Shown: piece by piece, positions 17,236-26,650 of the stretch
How the letters are laid out: each line of letters starts with the position of its first letter
Position numbering within the stretch: position 1 is the stretch's first letter
Source: Betaproteobacteria bacterium
GTDB lineage: Bacteria > Pseudomonadota > Gammaproteobacteria > Burkholderiales > SG8-39
Assembly: GCA_004297625.1 (NCBI GenBank)
Contig: SCTY01000026.1
Coordinates: forward strand, 1-64,000
Length of the DNA stretch: 64,000 bases
Direction of reading: 5' to 3'
The notes under the pieces: model-generated
Seen by the model: only the letters and a program-made list of their open reading frames with translations
Told to the model about the DNA's origin: nothing
Databases searched by the model: none
Position numbers and translations under genes: made by a program

Positions 17236-18273
17236 ATGCATCCACTGCCCGCGGAGATTGCCGCGCTCCTGCGCCGCGGCACGGTCATTCCCGCGCACCC
17301 GCTTGCGCTAGATCAACAACGCCGCCTCGACGAGCGGCACCAGCGCGCGCTTGCGCGCTATTACCTCGATGCGGGCAGCGGCGGGCTCGCGCTCGGCGTG
17401 CACGCCACTCAGTTTGCGATCCGCGAAGCCGGCCTTTACGAAAAAGTCTTGAGCCTGGGAATCGAGGAGGCGCGTTCCTGGGTGCGAAGACCGGTGCTCA
17501 TGATCGCCGGCCTCGCCGGCAGGACGGCGCAGGCGAAAAAGGAAGCGCAGCTCGCGCGCGCGCTGGGGTATCACTGCGGATTGCTCTCGCTCGGGGCGAT
17601 GAAGGGCGCATCGACCGACGAGCTGGTGGCGCACTGCGCCGCGCTCGCCGGCGAGATCCCGCTCGTGGGCTTTTACCTGCAGACGGCGGTGGGCGGAATT
17701 CCGCTGCCGGCGCGGTTCTGGCAGCGCTTTGCCGCGATTGAAAACGTGGTCGCGATCAAGATCGCGCCGTTCGACCGCTATGCGACGCTGGACGTGATCA
17801 AGGGCGTGGTGGCCGCGCGCGCGGAGGAGCGCGTCGCGCTCTACACGGGGAACGACGACCACATCGTGCTCGACCTGGCCGTGCCGTTCGACGTGAGGCG
17901 CGGCGACGACACCGTGCGCGTGCGCATCCGCGGCGGGCTGCTCGGCCACTGGAGCGTGTGGACGAAAACAGCAGTCGATTTATTTAAAAAAATAGGAAAC
18001 GGAAAAATCGACGACGATCTCCTCGCTCTCGACTCACGCATCACCGATTGCAACGGCGCGTTCTTCGACGTGGCGCACAACTTCGCCGGCTGCATCCCCG
18101 GCTGCCACGAGGTTCTGCGCCGCCAGGGGCTGCTCGCGGGCACCTGGTGCCTGGATCCGCAGGAGAAGCTCTCGCCCGGCCAGGCCGAAGAGATCGACCG
18201 CGTGTACCGGGAGCACGGCGATCTTTCCGACGACGCCTTCGTGCGCGCCAATCTCCAGAGGTGGCTGTCATGA
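17236..18273 (+). CDS. DapA/N-acetylneuraminate-lyase family aldolase or dehydratase
   Basis: 345 residues, longer than DapA itself (about 290). The Schiff-base Lys lies in VVAIKIAPFDRY (about residue 176), and a Tyr at the end of the strand LVGFY matches the catalytic Tyr of the family. Members cleave or dehydrate 2-oxo acids such as 2-keto-3-deoxy sugar acids. It is the first gene of a run of eleven plus-strand genes with overlapping ends, and the stop overlaps the permease ATG (ATGA). No Shine-Dalgarno is evident. Confidence 0.8.
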   Translation: MHPLPAEIAALLRRGTVIPAHPLALDQQRRLDERHQRALARYYLDAGSGGLALGVHATQFAIREAGLYEKVLSLGIEEARSWVRRPVLMIAGLAGRTAQAKKEAQLARALGYHCGLLSLGAMKGASTDELVAHCAALAGEIPLVGFYLQTAVGGIPLPARFWQRFAAIENVVAIKIAPFDRYATLDVIKGVVAARAEERVALYTGNDDHIVLDLAVPFDVRRGDDTVRVRIRGGLLGHWSVWTKTAVDLFKKIGNGKIDDDLLALDSRITDCNGAFFDVAHNFAGCIPGCHEVLRRQGLLAGTWCLDPQEKLSPGQAEEIDRVYREHGDLSDDAFVRANLQRWLS

Positions 18274-19028
18274 ATTCCAAGCTGGGTCGCTGGACGCTTG
18301 CGGTGCTGGCGCATGTGGCGCTGGTGCTCGCCTGGTATCTCTTCGTCGAGCTCGGAAGCGTGCCCAAGTTCGTGATGCCCTCGCCCGGAGCGACGCTCGA
18401 CGCGCTGCTGCAGCCGAACTACAGCTGGTGGACCAACATCGCGGTGACCGGCACCGAGATCTTCGGCGGCTATCTGCTCGCGCTCGCGATCGGCGTGGCG
18501 CTCGCGCTCGTCTTCACCTGGTCGAAGCCGCTCGAGGCGTTCTTCATGCCGCTGCTCGTGTCGCTCAACATGATTCCCAAGGTGGCGCTCGGGCCGCTGA
18601 TCATCGTGTGGTTCAAGTACGGGATTTTGCCCAACTCGGTGATGGCATTCTCGATCGCGGTGTTCCCGATCCTGCTCACCACGGCGCGCGGGCTGCGCGA
18701 GATCGAGCCCGAGCTGCTCGACCTCGTGCGCTCGCTCAAGGGCTCGCGCTGGCAGCTCTTCACGAAGATCCAGCTTCCGGGGGCGCTGCCCTACATCCTC
18801 TCGGGCATGAAGGTAGGCGCCATCCTGGCCGTTGCCGGAGCGATCGTCGGCGAGTTCCTCGGCTCGGACAAGGGCCTCGGCTATCTCATGCTGCAGGTGC
18901 AGGTCACGCTCGATACGCCGGCGATGTTCATGGCGGTGCTGCTCATCACGCTGATCGGCATGGTGCTCTACGGCATCGTGCTTGCGCTCGAGCGGTGGCT
19001 GGTGCCCAAGGACGCGCGCGTTGGCTGA
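18270..19028 (+). CDS. ABC transporter permease, SsuC/TauC type
   Basis: 252 residues with about six membrane helices. The cytoplasmic EAA loop (RSLKGSRWQLFTKIQLPGALPYILSGMKVG) touches the ATPase. It forms the membrane channel of the NMT1-type importer whose receptor is divergent at 16187-17179. The ATG overlaps the upstream stop by four bases. The following ATPase gene begins inside its last codons. Confidence 0.9.
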   Translation: MNSKLGRWTLAVLAHVALVLAWYLFVELGSVPKFVMPSPGATLDALLQPNYSWWTNIAVTGTEIFGGYLLALAIGVALALVFTWSKPLEAFFMPLLVSLNMIPKVALGPLIIVWFKYGILPNSVMAFSIAVFPILLTTARGLREIEPELLDLVRSLKGSRWQLFTKIQLPGALPYILSGMKVGAILAVAGAIVGEFLGSDKGLGYLMLQVQVTLDTPAMFMAVLLITLIGMVLYGIVLALERWLVPKDARVG

Positions 19029-19773
19029 GCCTTTCATCCGCCTGCGCGGCGTGCGCAAGGTTTACGGCGAGCATCTCGCCATCTCGGACGCCACGTTCGA
19101 CGTCATGCCGGGCGAGCTGGTGTCGCTGGTGGGGCCGTCGGGCTGCGGCAAGTCGACGCTGCTCAAGGTCCTCGCGGGACTGCACAGCCACGATGGCGGC
19201 GAGGTGCATATCGGCTCGGCCACCCATCCGTTCGATCCGGCGCGCGACGTGGGCATGGTGTTCCAGGCGCCGCTGCTGCTGAAGTGGCGCCGTGTTCTGC
19301 AGAACGTATTGCTGCCGGCCGAGATCCTCGGCTTGCCAAGCAAGGAGTCAAACGATCGGGCGCGCCATCTGCTGCAGCTGGTCGGCCTCGCCGGCAACGA
19401 GGACAAGTATCCCTACGAGCTTTCCGGGGGCATGCAGCAGCGCGCGGCGATCGCGCGCGCCCTGGTGCACGACCCGAAGCTCGTCCTCATGGACGAGCCG
19501 TTCGGCGCGCTCGATGCGCTGACGCGCGAAAAAATGAACCTCGAGCTGCTGCGCATCTGGCGCGAGGCCGGCAAGACCATCATCTTCGTCACGCACGGCA
19601 TCTCGGAGGCGGTGTTTCTCGGAACGCGCGTGGTGGTGCTGACCGCCGGCCCGGCGCGCATGGCGGACAACTTCGAGGTCGAGCTGCCCCGTCCGCGCAC
19701 CCTGGACATCAAGACGCACGAGCGCTTCGGCGAGTACACGCGGCGCATCTACCGGCTGCTCGGAATGGAATGA
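19021..19773 (+). CDS. ABC transporter ATP-binding protein, SsuB/TauB type
   Basis: About 250 residues with Walker A (GPSGCGKST), Q-loop (VFQAP), signature LSGGMQQR, Walker B (LVLMDEP) and H-loop (THGISEA). It powers uptake by the adjacent permease. The best start is the TTG at 19021, giving MAEPFIRLRGVRKVYG, with AAGGA seven bases upstream; a longer frame from 18982 would run inside the permease and adds nothing conserved. The TetR gene begins on its stop (ATGA). Confidence 0.9.
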   Translation: MAEPFIRLRGVRKVYGEHLAISDATFDVMPGELVSLVGPSGCGKSTLLKVLAGLHSHDGGEVHIGSATHPFDPARDVGMVFQAPLLLKWRRVLQNVLLPAEILGLPSKESNDRARHLLQLVGLAGNEDKYPYELSGGMQQRAAIARALVHDPKLVLMDEPFGALDALTREKMNLELLRIWREAGKTIIFVTHGISEAVFLGTRVVVLTAGPARMADNFEVELPRPRTLDIKTHERFGEYTRRIYRLLGME

Positions 19774-20369
19774 GCACGCGGCAGAAGATACTCGACGCAG
19801 CGCTCGAGGAATTCGCGCGCTACGGGTTGAGCGGCGCGCGCGTGGAGCGCATCGCGAGCCGCGCGAACGCCAACAAGCGCATGATCTACTACTACTTTCG
19901 CTCGAAGGAGGATCTGTTCCTCGCCGTGCTGGAAGCGAGCTACGCCGATATCCGCAGCGCGGAGCGCTCGCTCGATCTCGAGCACCGCGACCCGCGCGAG
20001 GCGGTCAAGCGGCTGGTGGAGTTCACCTGGCAGTACTATCTCGAGCACCCCGAGTTCATGACGCTCCTCAACAGCGAGAATCTGCACAAGGGCCGCCACG
20101 TCAGGAACTCGAGCAGGCTGCGCGAGATGCATTCGCCGCTCGTGGGGACGTTGCGCGCGATCCTGCGCCGCGGCGAGAAGCAAGGCCTGTTCCGCCGCGG
20201 CGTCGATCCGGTGCAGCTCTACATCTCGATCGCCGGCGAAGGCTATTTCTATCTCAGCAACCGGTATACGCTGTCGCGCATCTTCGACCGCGACCTCATG
20301 GCGCCGCGCGCGCTCTCGGGGCGCGCCCGGCATATCAGCCATATGATCCTGAATGCACTGAGGACCTAG
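19770..20369 (+). CDS. TetR-family transcriptional regulator
   Basis: 199 residues. The N-terminal HTH is clear (ILDAALEEFARYGLSGARVERIASRANANKRMIYYYFRSKEDLF). The remainder is the helical ligand-binding domain of the kind found in RutR-like regulators. It is embedded in the transporter-catabolic operon, overlapping the ATPase gene by four bases, so it most likely controls this operon in response to the transported compound. The palindromes at 17204-17233 are the candidate target. Confidence 0.88.
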   Translation: MSTRQKILDAALEEFARYGLSGARVERIASRANANKRMIYYYFRSKEDLFLAVLEASYADIRSAERSLDLEHRDPREAVKRLVEFTWQYYLEHPEFMTLLNSENLHKGRHVRNSSRLREMHSPLVGTLRAILRRGEKQGLFRRGVDPVQLYISIAGEGYFYLSNRYTLSRIFDRDLMAPRALSGRARHISHMILNALRT

Positions 20370-20372
20370 CGC

Positions 20373-21206
20373 ATGAGGATCGCGCTTTGCAACGAAGTGA
20401 TCGCGCCGATGCCCTTCCCGGCGCAATGCGAGTACGCCGCCAAGCTCGGCTACGACGGCCTGGAGGTCGCGCCGTATACCCTTTCCGACGAGCCGCATCG
20501 CATGGGCGCGGCGCAGATCGCCGCCGCGCGCGCGGCGGCGGACGACTGCGGAATTGCCGTGACCGGGCTGCACTGGCTGCTGGTCAAGCCTGCAGGCCTT
20601 TCCATCAGCACGCGGGACGACGCGGTGCGCCGCCGCACCGTGGACGTCATGCTCGCGCTCATCGACTTGTGCTGTCAGCTGGGAGGGCGCTACCTGGTGC
20701 ACGGCTCGCCGCAGCAGCGCCGCCTGGAGGCAGGCGATACGCGTGCCGCGGCGCTGGCCCGGGCACGCGAGTGCTTCGCGGCGCTCGCCGAGCGTGCGCA
20801 CAAGGCCGGCGTGGTCTACTGCATCGAGCCGCTTTCCAGCGAGCAAACGCCGCTCATCAATACGCTGGAAGAGGCGGCACAACTGGTCGACGAGATAAAG
20901 AGCCCCTGGATCAGGACCATGCTTGACTGCAGCGCGGCCGGGCGCATGGAGAAGGAGCCGCTCGGCGCGCTCGCGGACCGCTGGCTGCCGAAAGGCATGC
21001 TTGCCCACGTGCAGCTCAACGACCGCAACCGCCGCGGGCCCGGCCAGGGGGAGCAGCGTTTCGCACCGCTGTTCGCCGCGCTCAAGCGCCATCATTATCG
21101 CGGCGACGTCGCGGTCGAGCCCTTCGATTACGTGCCGGACGGCCCGGGCGCGGCGGCCCGCGCCATCGGCTATATCCGCGGCATTCTGGAGGCGATCGAG
21201 GCATGA
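20373..21206 (+). CDS. Sugar phosphate isomerase/epimerase-like TIM barrel protein (first copy)
   Basis: 277 residues of the xylose-isomerase-like/AP endonuclease 2 fold. Metal-ligand candidates include Glu in VYCIEPL, Asp in MLDCSA, His in AHVQLND and Glu in AVEPFDY. Relatives isomerise or epimerise free or keto sugars and inosose intermediates. It starts 3 bases after the TetR gene and overlaps the enolase-superfamily gene by four bases. The substrate is not known; the neighbouring dehydrogenase and dehydratase suggest a sugar or sugar acid. Confidence 0.8.
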   Translation: MRIALCNEVIAPMPFPAQCEYAAKLGYDGLEVAPYTLSDEPHRMGAAQIAAARAAADDCGIAVTGLHWLLVKPAGLSISTRDDAVRRRTVDVMLALIDLCCQLGGRYLVHGSPQQRRLEAGDTRAAALARARECFAALAERAHKAGVVYCIEPLSSEQTPLINTLEEAAQLVDEIKSPWIRTMLDCSAAGRMEKEPLGALADRWLPKGMLAHVQLNDRNRRGPGQGEQRFAPLFAALKRHHYRGDVAVEPFDYVPDGPGAAARAIGYIRGILEAIEA

Positions 21207-22600
21207 AGCTCTCGGTGACGAGCATCGACATCTACGAAAGGGACGTGAAGCTGCGCATGCCGTTTCGCTTCGGCGTGGTCACGCTCAGCGAAGCGCCGCA
21301 GGCGTTCGTGCGCGCGCGCATTCGCCTCGAAAACGGCATCGAGGCCGAGGGCGGCGCGGCGGAGCTGCTCGCGCCGAAATGGTTCGACAAGGACCCGGCG
21401 CTCTCGAACGAGCAGAACTTCGACCAGCTGCGCGCCTCGCTTGCGCTCGCGCGCGACGCCTACCTCGCGAGCGGCGAGAACACCGCCTTCGGGCACTCGA
21501 TGGACATCTACGGCCCGCAGATCGCGCTCGGCGCGGTGCAGGGGCTGAACAGCCTTGTCGCCTGCTATGGCCCGGCGCTCGTCGACCGCGCGCTGCTCGA
21601 CGCCCTGTGCCGCGCGCTGGGGATCTCGTTCTACCAGGCCATTCAGAAAAACATCCCGGCTATCACGGCGCCCGGCTGGCAGGCCGACCTCATGGCCTTC
21701 GACATGGACGAGTTCCTGGCCGGCCTCAAGCCCCGCAAGACGATCGCCGCGCGGCACACCGTGGGCCTGCTCGACCCGATCACCGCGTCCGGGAAGCGGC
21801 TCGATGACGGCCTGCCGGAAACCCTGGAGGAAGTGATCCAGCGCTACGGCCACCGCTGGTTCAAGCTCAAGGTGAGCGGCGATCTGCCCGCCGATCTCGA
21901 GCGGCTCGCGGCGATCGCCGCGGTGCTCGACCGCATTCCCGAGCCTTACCAGGCCACGCTGGACGGCAACGAGCAGTTCGCGAGCGCCGAGGAGATTCGC
22001 GACCTCTGGAAAAGAATCCGCGAGGAACCGCGCCTGAAACGGCTGGCTTCGAGCATCGTATTCATCGAGCAGCCGATCAAGCGCAGCCACGCGCTCGCCG
22101 GCGACATCTCGGCGCTCGCCGAGGACATCCCGGTGATCATCGACGAGTCCGACGACTCCCTCGAGGCTTTCCCGCGGGCGCGGCGCCTCGGCTACACCGG
22201 CGTATCGTCGAAAACCTGCAAGGGCCTCTACAAGTCGCTTCTCAATGCGGCGCGCTGCCGGCTGTGGAACATGGAAGAGAGCACGAACCGCTATTTCATG
22301 TCGGCAGAAGACCTGACCGTGCAGGCCGGCCTTGCCCTGCAGCAGGATCTCGCGCTCGCCGCGCTTCTCGGCCTGACGCATGTCGAGCGCAACGGCCACC
22401 ACTACGTGAACGGCATGGCCGGGCTGCCCGAGGCCGAGCAGGCGGCATTTCTCAGGGCGCACGACGATCTGTACGAGCGCAGCCACGGCGCCGTGCGCGC
22501 GCGCATCGTGGCCGGCAATCTCGAAATCGCGTCGCTTGCCTGCCCCGGTTTCGCAGCCGCGGCTCACCCCGATTGGAGTTCGATGAGGAGCGTGCAATAA
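21203..22600 (+). CDS. Enolase-superfamily (mandelate racemase/muconate lactonizing) dehydratase-like protein
   Basis: 465 residues, longer than typical members (about 380) because of an extended N-terminal half and a tail of about 60 residues. Superfamily landmarks are KLKVSG (KxK general base), metal ligands in LDGNEQF, FIEQP and IDESDDS, and SSKTCKG in place of the usual later active-site strand. Members abstract a proton alpha to a carboxylate, most often dehydrating sugar acids to 2-keto-3-deoxy acids, which suits the two DapA-family genes nearby. Exact substrate unknown. Confidence 0.8.
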   Translation: MKLSVTSIDIYERDVKLRMPFRFGVVTLSEAPQAFVRARIRLENGIEAEGGAAELLAPKWFDKDPALSNEQNFDQLRASLALARDAYLASGENTAFGHSMDIYGPQIALGAVQGLNSLVACYGPALVDRALLDALCRALGISFYQAIQKNIPAITAPGWQADLMAFDMDEFLAGLKPRKTIAARHTVGLLDPITASGKRLDDGLPETLEEVIQRYGHRWFKLKVSGDLPADLERLAAIAAVLDRIPEPYQATLDGNEQFASAEEIRDLWKRIREEPRLKRLASSIVFIEQPIKRSHALAGDISALAEDIPVIIDESDDSLEAFPRARRLGYTGVSSKTCKGLYKSLLNAARCRLWNMEESTNRYFMSAEDLTVQAGLALQQDLALAALLGLTHVERNGHHYVNGMAGLPEAEQAAFLRAHDDLYERSHGAVRARIVAGNLEIASLACPGFAAAAHPDWSSMRSVQ

Positions 22601-23746
22601 ATGAAGGAACGGCGCATCGGCATCATCATGCACGGCGTCACCGGCCGCATGGGAACGAACCAGCACCTCGTGCGCTCGATCCTCGAGATCCGCAGGCAGG
22701 GCGGCGTCGCGCTCAAGGACGGCACGCGCGTGATGCCCGACCCGCTTCTCGTCGGCCGCAACGCGGCGAAGCTCGAGGCGCTCGCGCGCAAGCACGGCGT
22801 TGAACGCTGGACCACGGATCTTGCTGCCGCCTTGAAGTCGAAAGATGAAATTTTCTTCGACGCGGCGTCAACCCAGCTGCGGCCGAAGCTCCTCAAGCGC
22901 GCCATCGCGGCGGGCAAGCACGTCTATTGCGAAAAGCCGGTGGCTACCACGCTCGCCGAGGCGAAGGATCTCTATGCCGCGGCGAAGAAGGCGCGCGTGA
23001 AGCACGGCGTGGTGCAGGACAAGCTCTGGCTGCCGGGGCTGCTCAAGCTCAAGAAACTGCGCGACGACGGCTTTTTCGGCCGCATTCTCTCGGTGCGCGG
23101 CGAGTTCGGCTACTGGGTGTTCGAGGGCGACCGCCAGCCTGCGCAGCGTCCGTCGTGGAACTACCGCAAGCAGGAGGGCGGCGGCATCATCCTCGACATG
23201 CTGTGCCACTGGCGCTACGTGCTCGACAATCTTTTCGGCGAAGTGAAAGCGGTGAGCTGCCTCGGCGCGACGCATATCCCGCACCGCTGGGACGAGAACG
23301 GCAAGCAGTACAAGGCGACGGCCGACGATGCCGCATATGCGACGTTCCAGCTCGCGGGCGGCGTGATCGCACACTTCAACTCCTCCTGGGCGGTGCGCGT
23401 GCGGCGGGACGATCTGCTTACGCTGCAGGTCGACGGTACGCAAGGCAGTGCCGTCGCCGGTCTGCGGCGCTGCTTGATTCAAAGTTATGAAAAAACGCCC
23501 AAGCCCGTCTGGAACCCCGACATCCCGCAGCCGATCGATTTCTTCGCCGGCTGGGACGAGGTGCCCGACGAGGATTACGACAACGCCTTCAAGGCGCAGT
23601 GGGAGCTCTTTTTGCGCCATGTGGCGGGCGAGGGCCGGTTTCCGTGGAACCTTCTCGAGGGCGCGAAGGGCGTGCAGCTCGCCGAGCTGGGGCTCAAAAG
23701 CTGGAAGCAGAAGAAGTGGCTCGCGGTACCGAGGCTGAAATCATGA
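22601..23746 (+). CDS. Gfo/Idh/MocA-family oxidoreductase
   Basis: 381 residues. The N-terminal Rossmann domain has an unusual nucleotide loop ([12 protein letters not shown]) and a long first helix. The family motif EKP appears as YCEKPVAT (about residue 110), with the catalytic Lys. The C-terminal beta-sheet domain carries [11 protein letters not shown], a plausible site for the conserved Asp/His. Such enzymes oxidise sugars or inositols at a secondary hydroxyl using NAD(P). It follows the dehydratase-like gene directly and overlaps the DUF993 gene (ATGA). Confidence 0.85.
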   Translation: MKERRIGIIMHGVTGRMGTNQHLVRSILEIRRQGGVALKDGTRVMPDPLLVGRNAAKLEALARKHGVERWTTDLAAALKSKDEIFFDAASTQLRPKLLKRAIAAGKHVYCEKPVATTLAEAKDLYAAAKKARVKHGVVQDKLWLPGLLKLKKLRDDGFFGRILSVRGEFGYWVFEGDRQPAQRPSWNYRKQEGGGIILDMLCHWRYVLDNLFGEVKAVSCLGATHIPHRWDENGKQYKATADDAAYATFQLAGGVIAHFNSSWAVRVRRDDLLTLQVDGTQGSAVAGLRRCLIQSYEKTPKPVWNPDIPQPIDFFAGWDEVPDEDYDNAFKAQWELFLRHVAGEGRFPWNLLEGAKGVQLAELGLKSWKQKKWLAVPRLKS

Positions 23747-24906
23747 AACGCGACACCATTCTCACCATCAGGCTTCCGCTCGGAAGCGGCTTCGAGAACT
23801 ACGCCGTGAGAGAGCCCAAGTCTTTCTCGAAACCGCAAAGGCCGTTTACGCGCAAGGCGCTCGCCGCGGCCCACGTGGTGGCCGACCCGCTGTCGGCCAA
23901 GGAGCCGTGGCTCGACGCGGCGGTCGATTGGGACGCGACCATCGCCTACCGCCGGCATCTGTGGTCGTGGGGCCTGGGCGTCGCCGAAGCCATGGATACC
24001 GCGCAGCGCGGCATGGGGCTCGACTGGCCGAGCTCGCTTCAACTTATCGAGAAATCCGTTGAAGAAGCCAAGCGCGTGCCCGGCGCCGAGGTCTGGTCGG
24101 GCGCGGGCACCGATCACGTCTCGAATGCGAGCCTCGATGGCGTCATTGCCGCGTACGAGGAGCAGTGCGCCGCGATCGAGAGGCTCGGCGGCCGGATCGT
24201 TCTCATGGCGAGCCGCGCGCTCGTCGGCTGCGCCAGATCGCCCGACGACTACGCGCGCGTCTACGACCGGATCCTTTCGCAGGTGCGCGAGCCGGTGATC
24301 ATCCACTGGCTCGGCGAGATGTTCGACCCGGCGCTGGAAGGCTATTGGGGCCAGCGGGACCATTACGCCGCGATGGATGCCTGTTTAGGTGTTCTTCAAA
24401 AAAACAAGGACAAGGTGGACGGCATAAAGATCTCGCTGCTCGACAAGGACAAGGAAATCGCCATGCGCCGCAAGCTGCCGAAGGGCGTGCGCATGTATAC
24501 CGGCGACGACTTCAACTTCGCCGAGCTGATCGCGGGCGACGCGCAGGGCCATTCGGACGCGCTGCTCGGCATCTTCGATGTCATCGCGCCCGCGGCCTCG
24601 CACGCGCTTTCGGCATTGGCTTCAAATCGGAACTCTGAATACCACGAGGTGCTCGCCCCGACGGTGGCGCTGTCGCGCCATATCTTTCGCGCGCCGACGC
24701 GCTTTTATAAGACCGGCGTGGTGTTCATGGCGTGGCTGAACGGCCACCAGGAGCACTTCGTGATGGTCGGCGGCCAGCAGTCGGCGCGGAACATCCTGCA
24801 CCTCGCAGAGCTTTTCCGCCTCGCCGACGGCGCGGGCCTGCTCTCCGATCCGGGCCTGGCGTGCGCGCGGATGAAGCAGCTGCTCGCCGTGCACGGATGC
24901 GCTTGA
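23743..24906 (+). CDS. DUF993 protein, DapA-like lyase family
   Basis: 387 residues. DUF993 proteins are distant members of the dihydrodipicolinate-synthase superfamily. A strand ending in [14 protein letters not shown] holds the Lys expected to form the Schiff base (about residue 227), and [24 protein letters not shown] matches the preceding strands. The family has no well-established reaction; it recurs beside Gfo/Idh/MocA dehydrogenases and TIM-barrel isomerases, as here, which suggests cleavage of a keto sugar or keto acid. It overlaps both neighbours. Confidence 0.8.
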   Translation: MKRDTILTIRLPLGSGFENYAVREPKSFSKPQRPFTRKALAAAHVVADPLSAKEPWLDAAVDWDATIAYRRHLWSWGLGVAEAMDTAQRGMGLDWPSSLQLIEKSVEEAKRVPGAEVWSGAGTDHVSNASLDGVIAAYEEQCAAIERLGGRIVLMASRALVGCARSPDDYARVYDRILSQVREPVIIHWLGEMFDPALEGYWGQRDHYAAMDACLGVLQKNKDKVDGIKISLLDKDKEIAMRRKLPKGVRMYTGDDFNFAELIAGDAQGHSDALLGIFDVIAPAASHALSALASNRNSEYHEVLAPTVALSRHIFRAPTRFYKTGVVFMAWLNGHQEHFVMVGGQQSARNILHLAELFRLADGAGLLSDPGLACARMKQLLAVHGCA

Positions 24907-25715
24907 AGCTCTCTCTCAATACCGCGACCGCGCGCAAGCAATGGACGCTCGCGCAAATCATCGACGGCTGCGCGCGCCACGATATCCGCGGCATCTCGCC
25001 CTGGCGCGACCAGGTGGCGCAGATGACTCTCTCAAAAGCCCAAAAGGCGATTGCGGCGAATAGCCTTACGGTTACGGGACTGTGCCGCGGCGGCTTCTTC
25101 ACCGCGCCGGACTGGCGCGACGACAACCGCCGGGCGATCGAGGAAGCCGCCACGCTCGGCGCGCGATGCCTCGTGCTCGTTGTGGGTGGCCTGCCTTCGG
25201 GCTCAAAGGACATAGAAAAATCGAGATCCGAGGTATACGAGGGCATTGCCGAAATCCTGCCCGAGGCGCGCAAGGCCGGCGTGCCGCTCGCCATCGAGCC
25301 GCTGCACCCGATGCAGGCGGCCGAGCGCGCCTGCATCAACACGCTGGAGCAGGCGCTCGATATCTGCGAGGAGCTCGACGAAGCCGATACGAGCGCGCAG
25401 TGCGCGCTGGGCGTGGCGCTCGACGTCTACCACGTCTGGTGGGATCCGAAGCTCGAAGCGCAAGTGAAGCGCGCGGGAAAGCGCATCCTCGCCTATCACC
25501 TCTGCGACTGGCTGGTGCCGACGCGCGATCTGTTCAACGATCGCGGCATGATGGGCGACGGCGTCATCGATCTGCCGAAAATAAGGCGCTGGGTCGAGGG
25601 CGCGGGTTACGCGGGCTTCGACGAGGTGGAGATTTTCTCGGAGCTGGACTGGTGGAAACGCGATCCGGACGAGGTGCTGGAGACATGCAAAGAGCGGCAT
25701 TTGCGCTGTACCTGA
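24897..25715 (+). CDS. Sugar phosphate isomerase/epimerase-like TIM barrel protein (second copy)
   Basis: 272 residues of the xylose-isomerase-like fold, with metal-ligand candidates Glu in AIEPLHPM, Asp/His in LDVYHVWWDP, His in AYHLCDW and Glu in DEVEIFSE. It is clearly a different branch from the copy at 20373 (different motifs around the metal site), so the two probably act on different intermediates. The ATG at 24897 overlaps the DUF993 gene by 10 bases. Its own end overlaps the Bug receptor gene by 31 bases. Confidence 0.82.
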   Translation: MRLKLSLNTATARKQWTLAQIIDGCARHDIRGISPWRDQVAQMTLSKAQKAIAANSLTVTGLCRGGFFTAPDWRDDNRRAIEEAATLGARCLVLVVGGLPSGSKDIEKSRSEVYEGIAEILPEARKAGVPLAIEPLHPMQAAERACINTLEQALDICEELDEADTSAQCALGVALDVYHVWWDPKLEAQVKRAGKRILAYHLCDWLVPTRDLFNDRGMMGDGVIDLPKIRRWVEGAGYAGFDEVEIFSELDWWKRDPDEVLETCKERHLRCT

Positions 25716-26650
25716 TTTTCGCCGTGTTCTCTGGCTGTGCCTGGGGACAAACGTGGCCATCGCGTCCGATCCGCATCATCGTCGCCGGCGCGCCGGGCTC
25801 CTCGCTCGACATCCCGGTGCGCGCGGTCGGCGAGAAGCTGAAGGACCGCCTCGCGCAGCCCATCGTGGTCGAGAACCGCCCGGCCGCCGGAGGAACGGTG
25901 GCGACCGATGCCGCGGCGAAGGCGGCGCCCGACGGCTATACCTACGTGATGTCGTTCAACGGTCCGCTCGCTTACGGGCCCTATCTTTACAGCAAGCTGC
26001 CCTACGATCCGCAGAAGGACCTGGCCGCGGTGATCCAGATGGGAGGCCAGCCGTTCGTCCTCGCCGTACCGGCGAGCCTGGGAGTGAGCCGACTGAAAGA
26101 GCTGATCGACCTGGCGCGCGCCAGCCCCGGGAAGCTCAACTATTCGTCGCTCGGCAACGGCAGCGGCACGCACATCACCATGGAGCTCCTGAAGAGCCGC
26201 GCGAAGATTTTCATGGTGCACATCCCTTACGCCGGCGGTCCGGCCGCGGCGGCCGCGGTGGCGACCGGCGAGGTGCAGGCGCACTTCGCGCCGATCGCGA
26301 CCATCATGCCGCACGTGCGCGCGGGCCGCGCCAGGCTCATCGCCATGTCGAGCGAAAAGCGCTTTTCGCTGATGCCGGAGATTCCCACGGTCGCGGAGCA
26401 GGGATTCCCGGGCTTCGACTCTTACGGCTGGAACGGCATCCTTGCGCCCGCGGCAACGCCGCGCGACATCGTCGTGCGCATGAACCGGGAGATCAACGAG
26501 GTGCTGAAGCTTCCCGAGATCCGCACGCTGCTCGCCAACCAGCACATCGAGATCGCGGGCGGAACGCCCGAGGAGTTCGCGGCCCTCATCAAGCGCGAAA
26601 CCGAGCGCTGGGGACCGGTGATTCGCGCTTCCGGCGCCAAGCTCGACTAG
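25685..26650 (+). CDS. Bug-family periplasmic receptor (tripartite tricarboxylate transporter type)
   Basis: 321 residues. A signal peptide (MQRAAFALYLIFAVFSGCAWGQ) is followed by the Bug signature WPSRPIRIIV, ENRPAAGGTVATDAAAKAAPDGYT and PYDPQKDLAAV. Bug proteins bind small carboxylates and often have no membrane partner gene next to them; none is seen here. A Cys near the signal cleavage point is not in a clear lipobox. It ends the operon; its stop shares bases with the convergent lactonase stop (CTAG). The locus thus has two receptors of different families. Confidence 0.9.
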   Translation: MQRAAFALYLIFAVFSGCAWGQTWPSRPIRIIVAGAPGSSLDIPVRAVGEKLKDRLAQPIVVENRPAAGGTVATDAAAKAAPDGYTYVMSFNGPLAYGPYLYSKLPYDPQKDLAAVIQMGGQPFVLAVPASLGVSRLKELIDLARASPGKLNYSSLGNGSGTHITMELLKSRAKIFMVHIPYAGGPAAAAAVATGEVQAHFAPIATIMPHVRAGRARLIAMSSEKRFSLMPEIPTVAEQGFPGFDSYGWNGILAPAATPRDIVVRMNREINEVLKLPEIRTLLANQHIEIAGGTPEEFAALIKRETERWGPVIRASGAKLD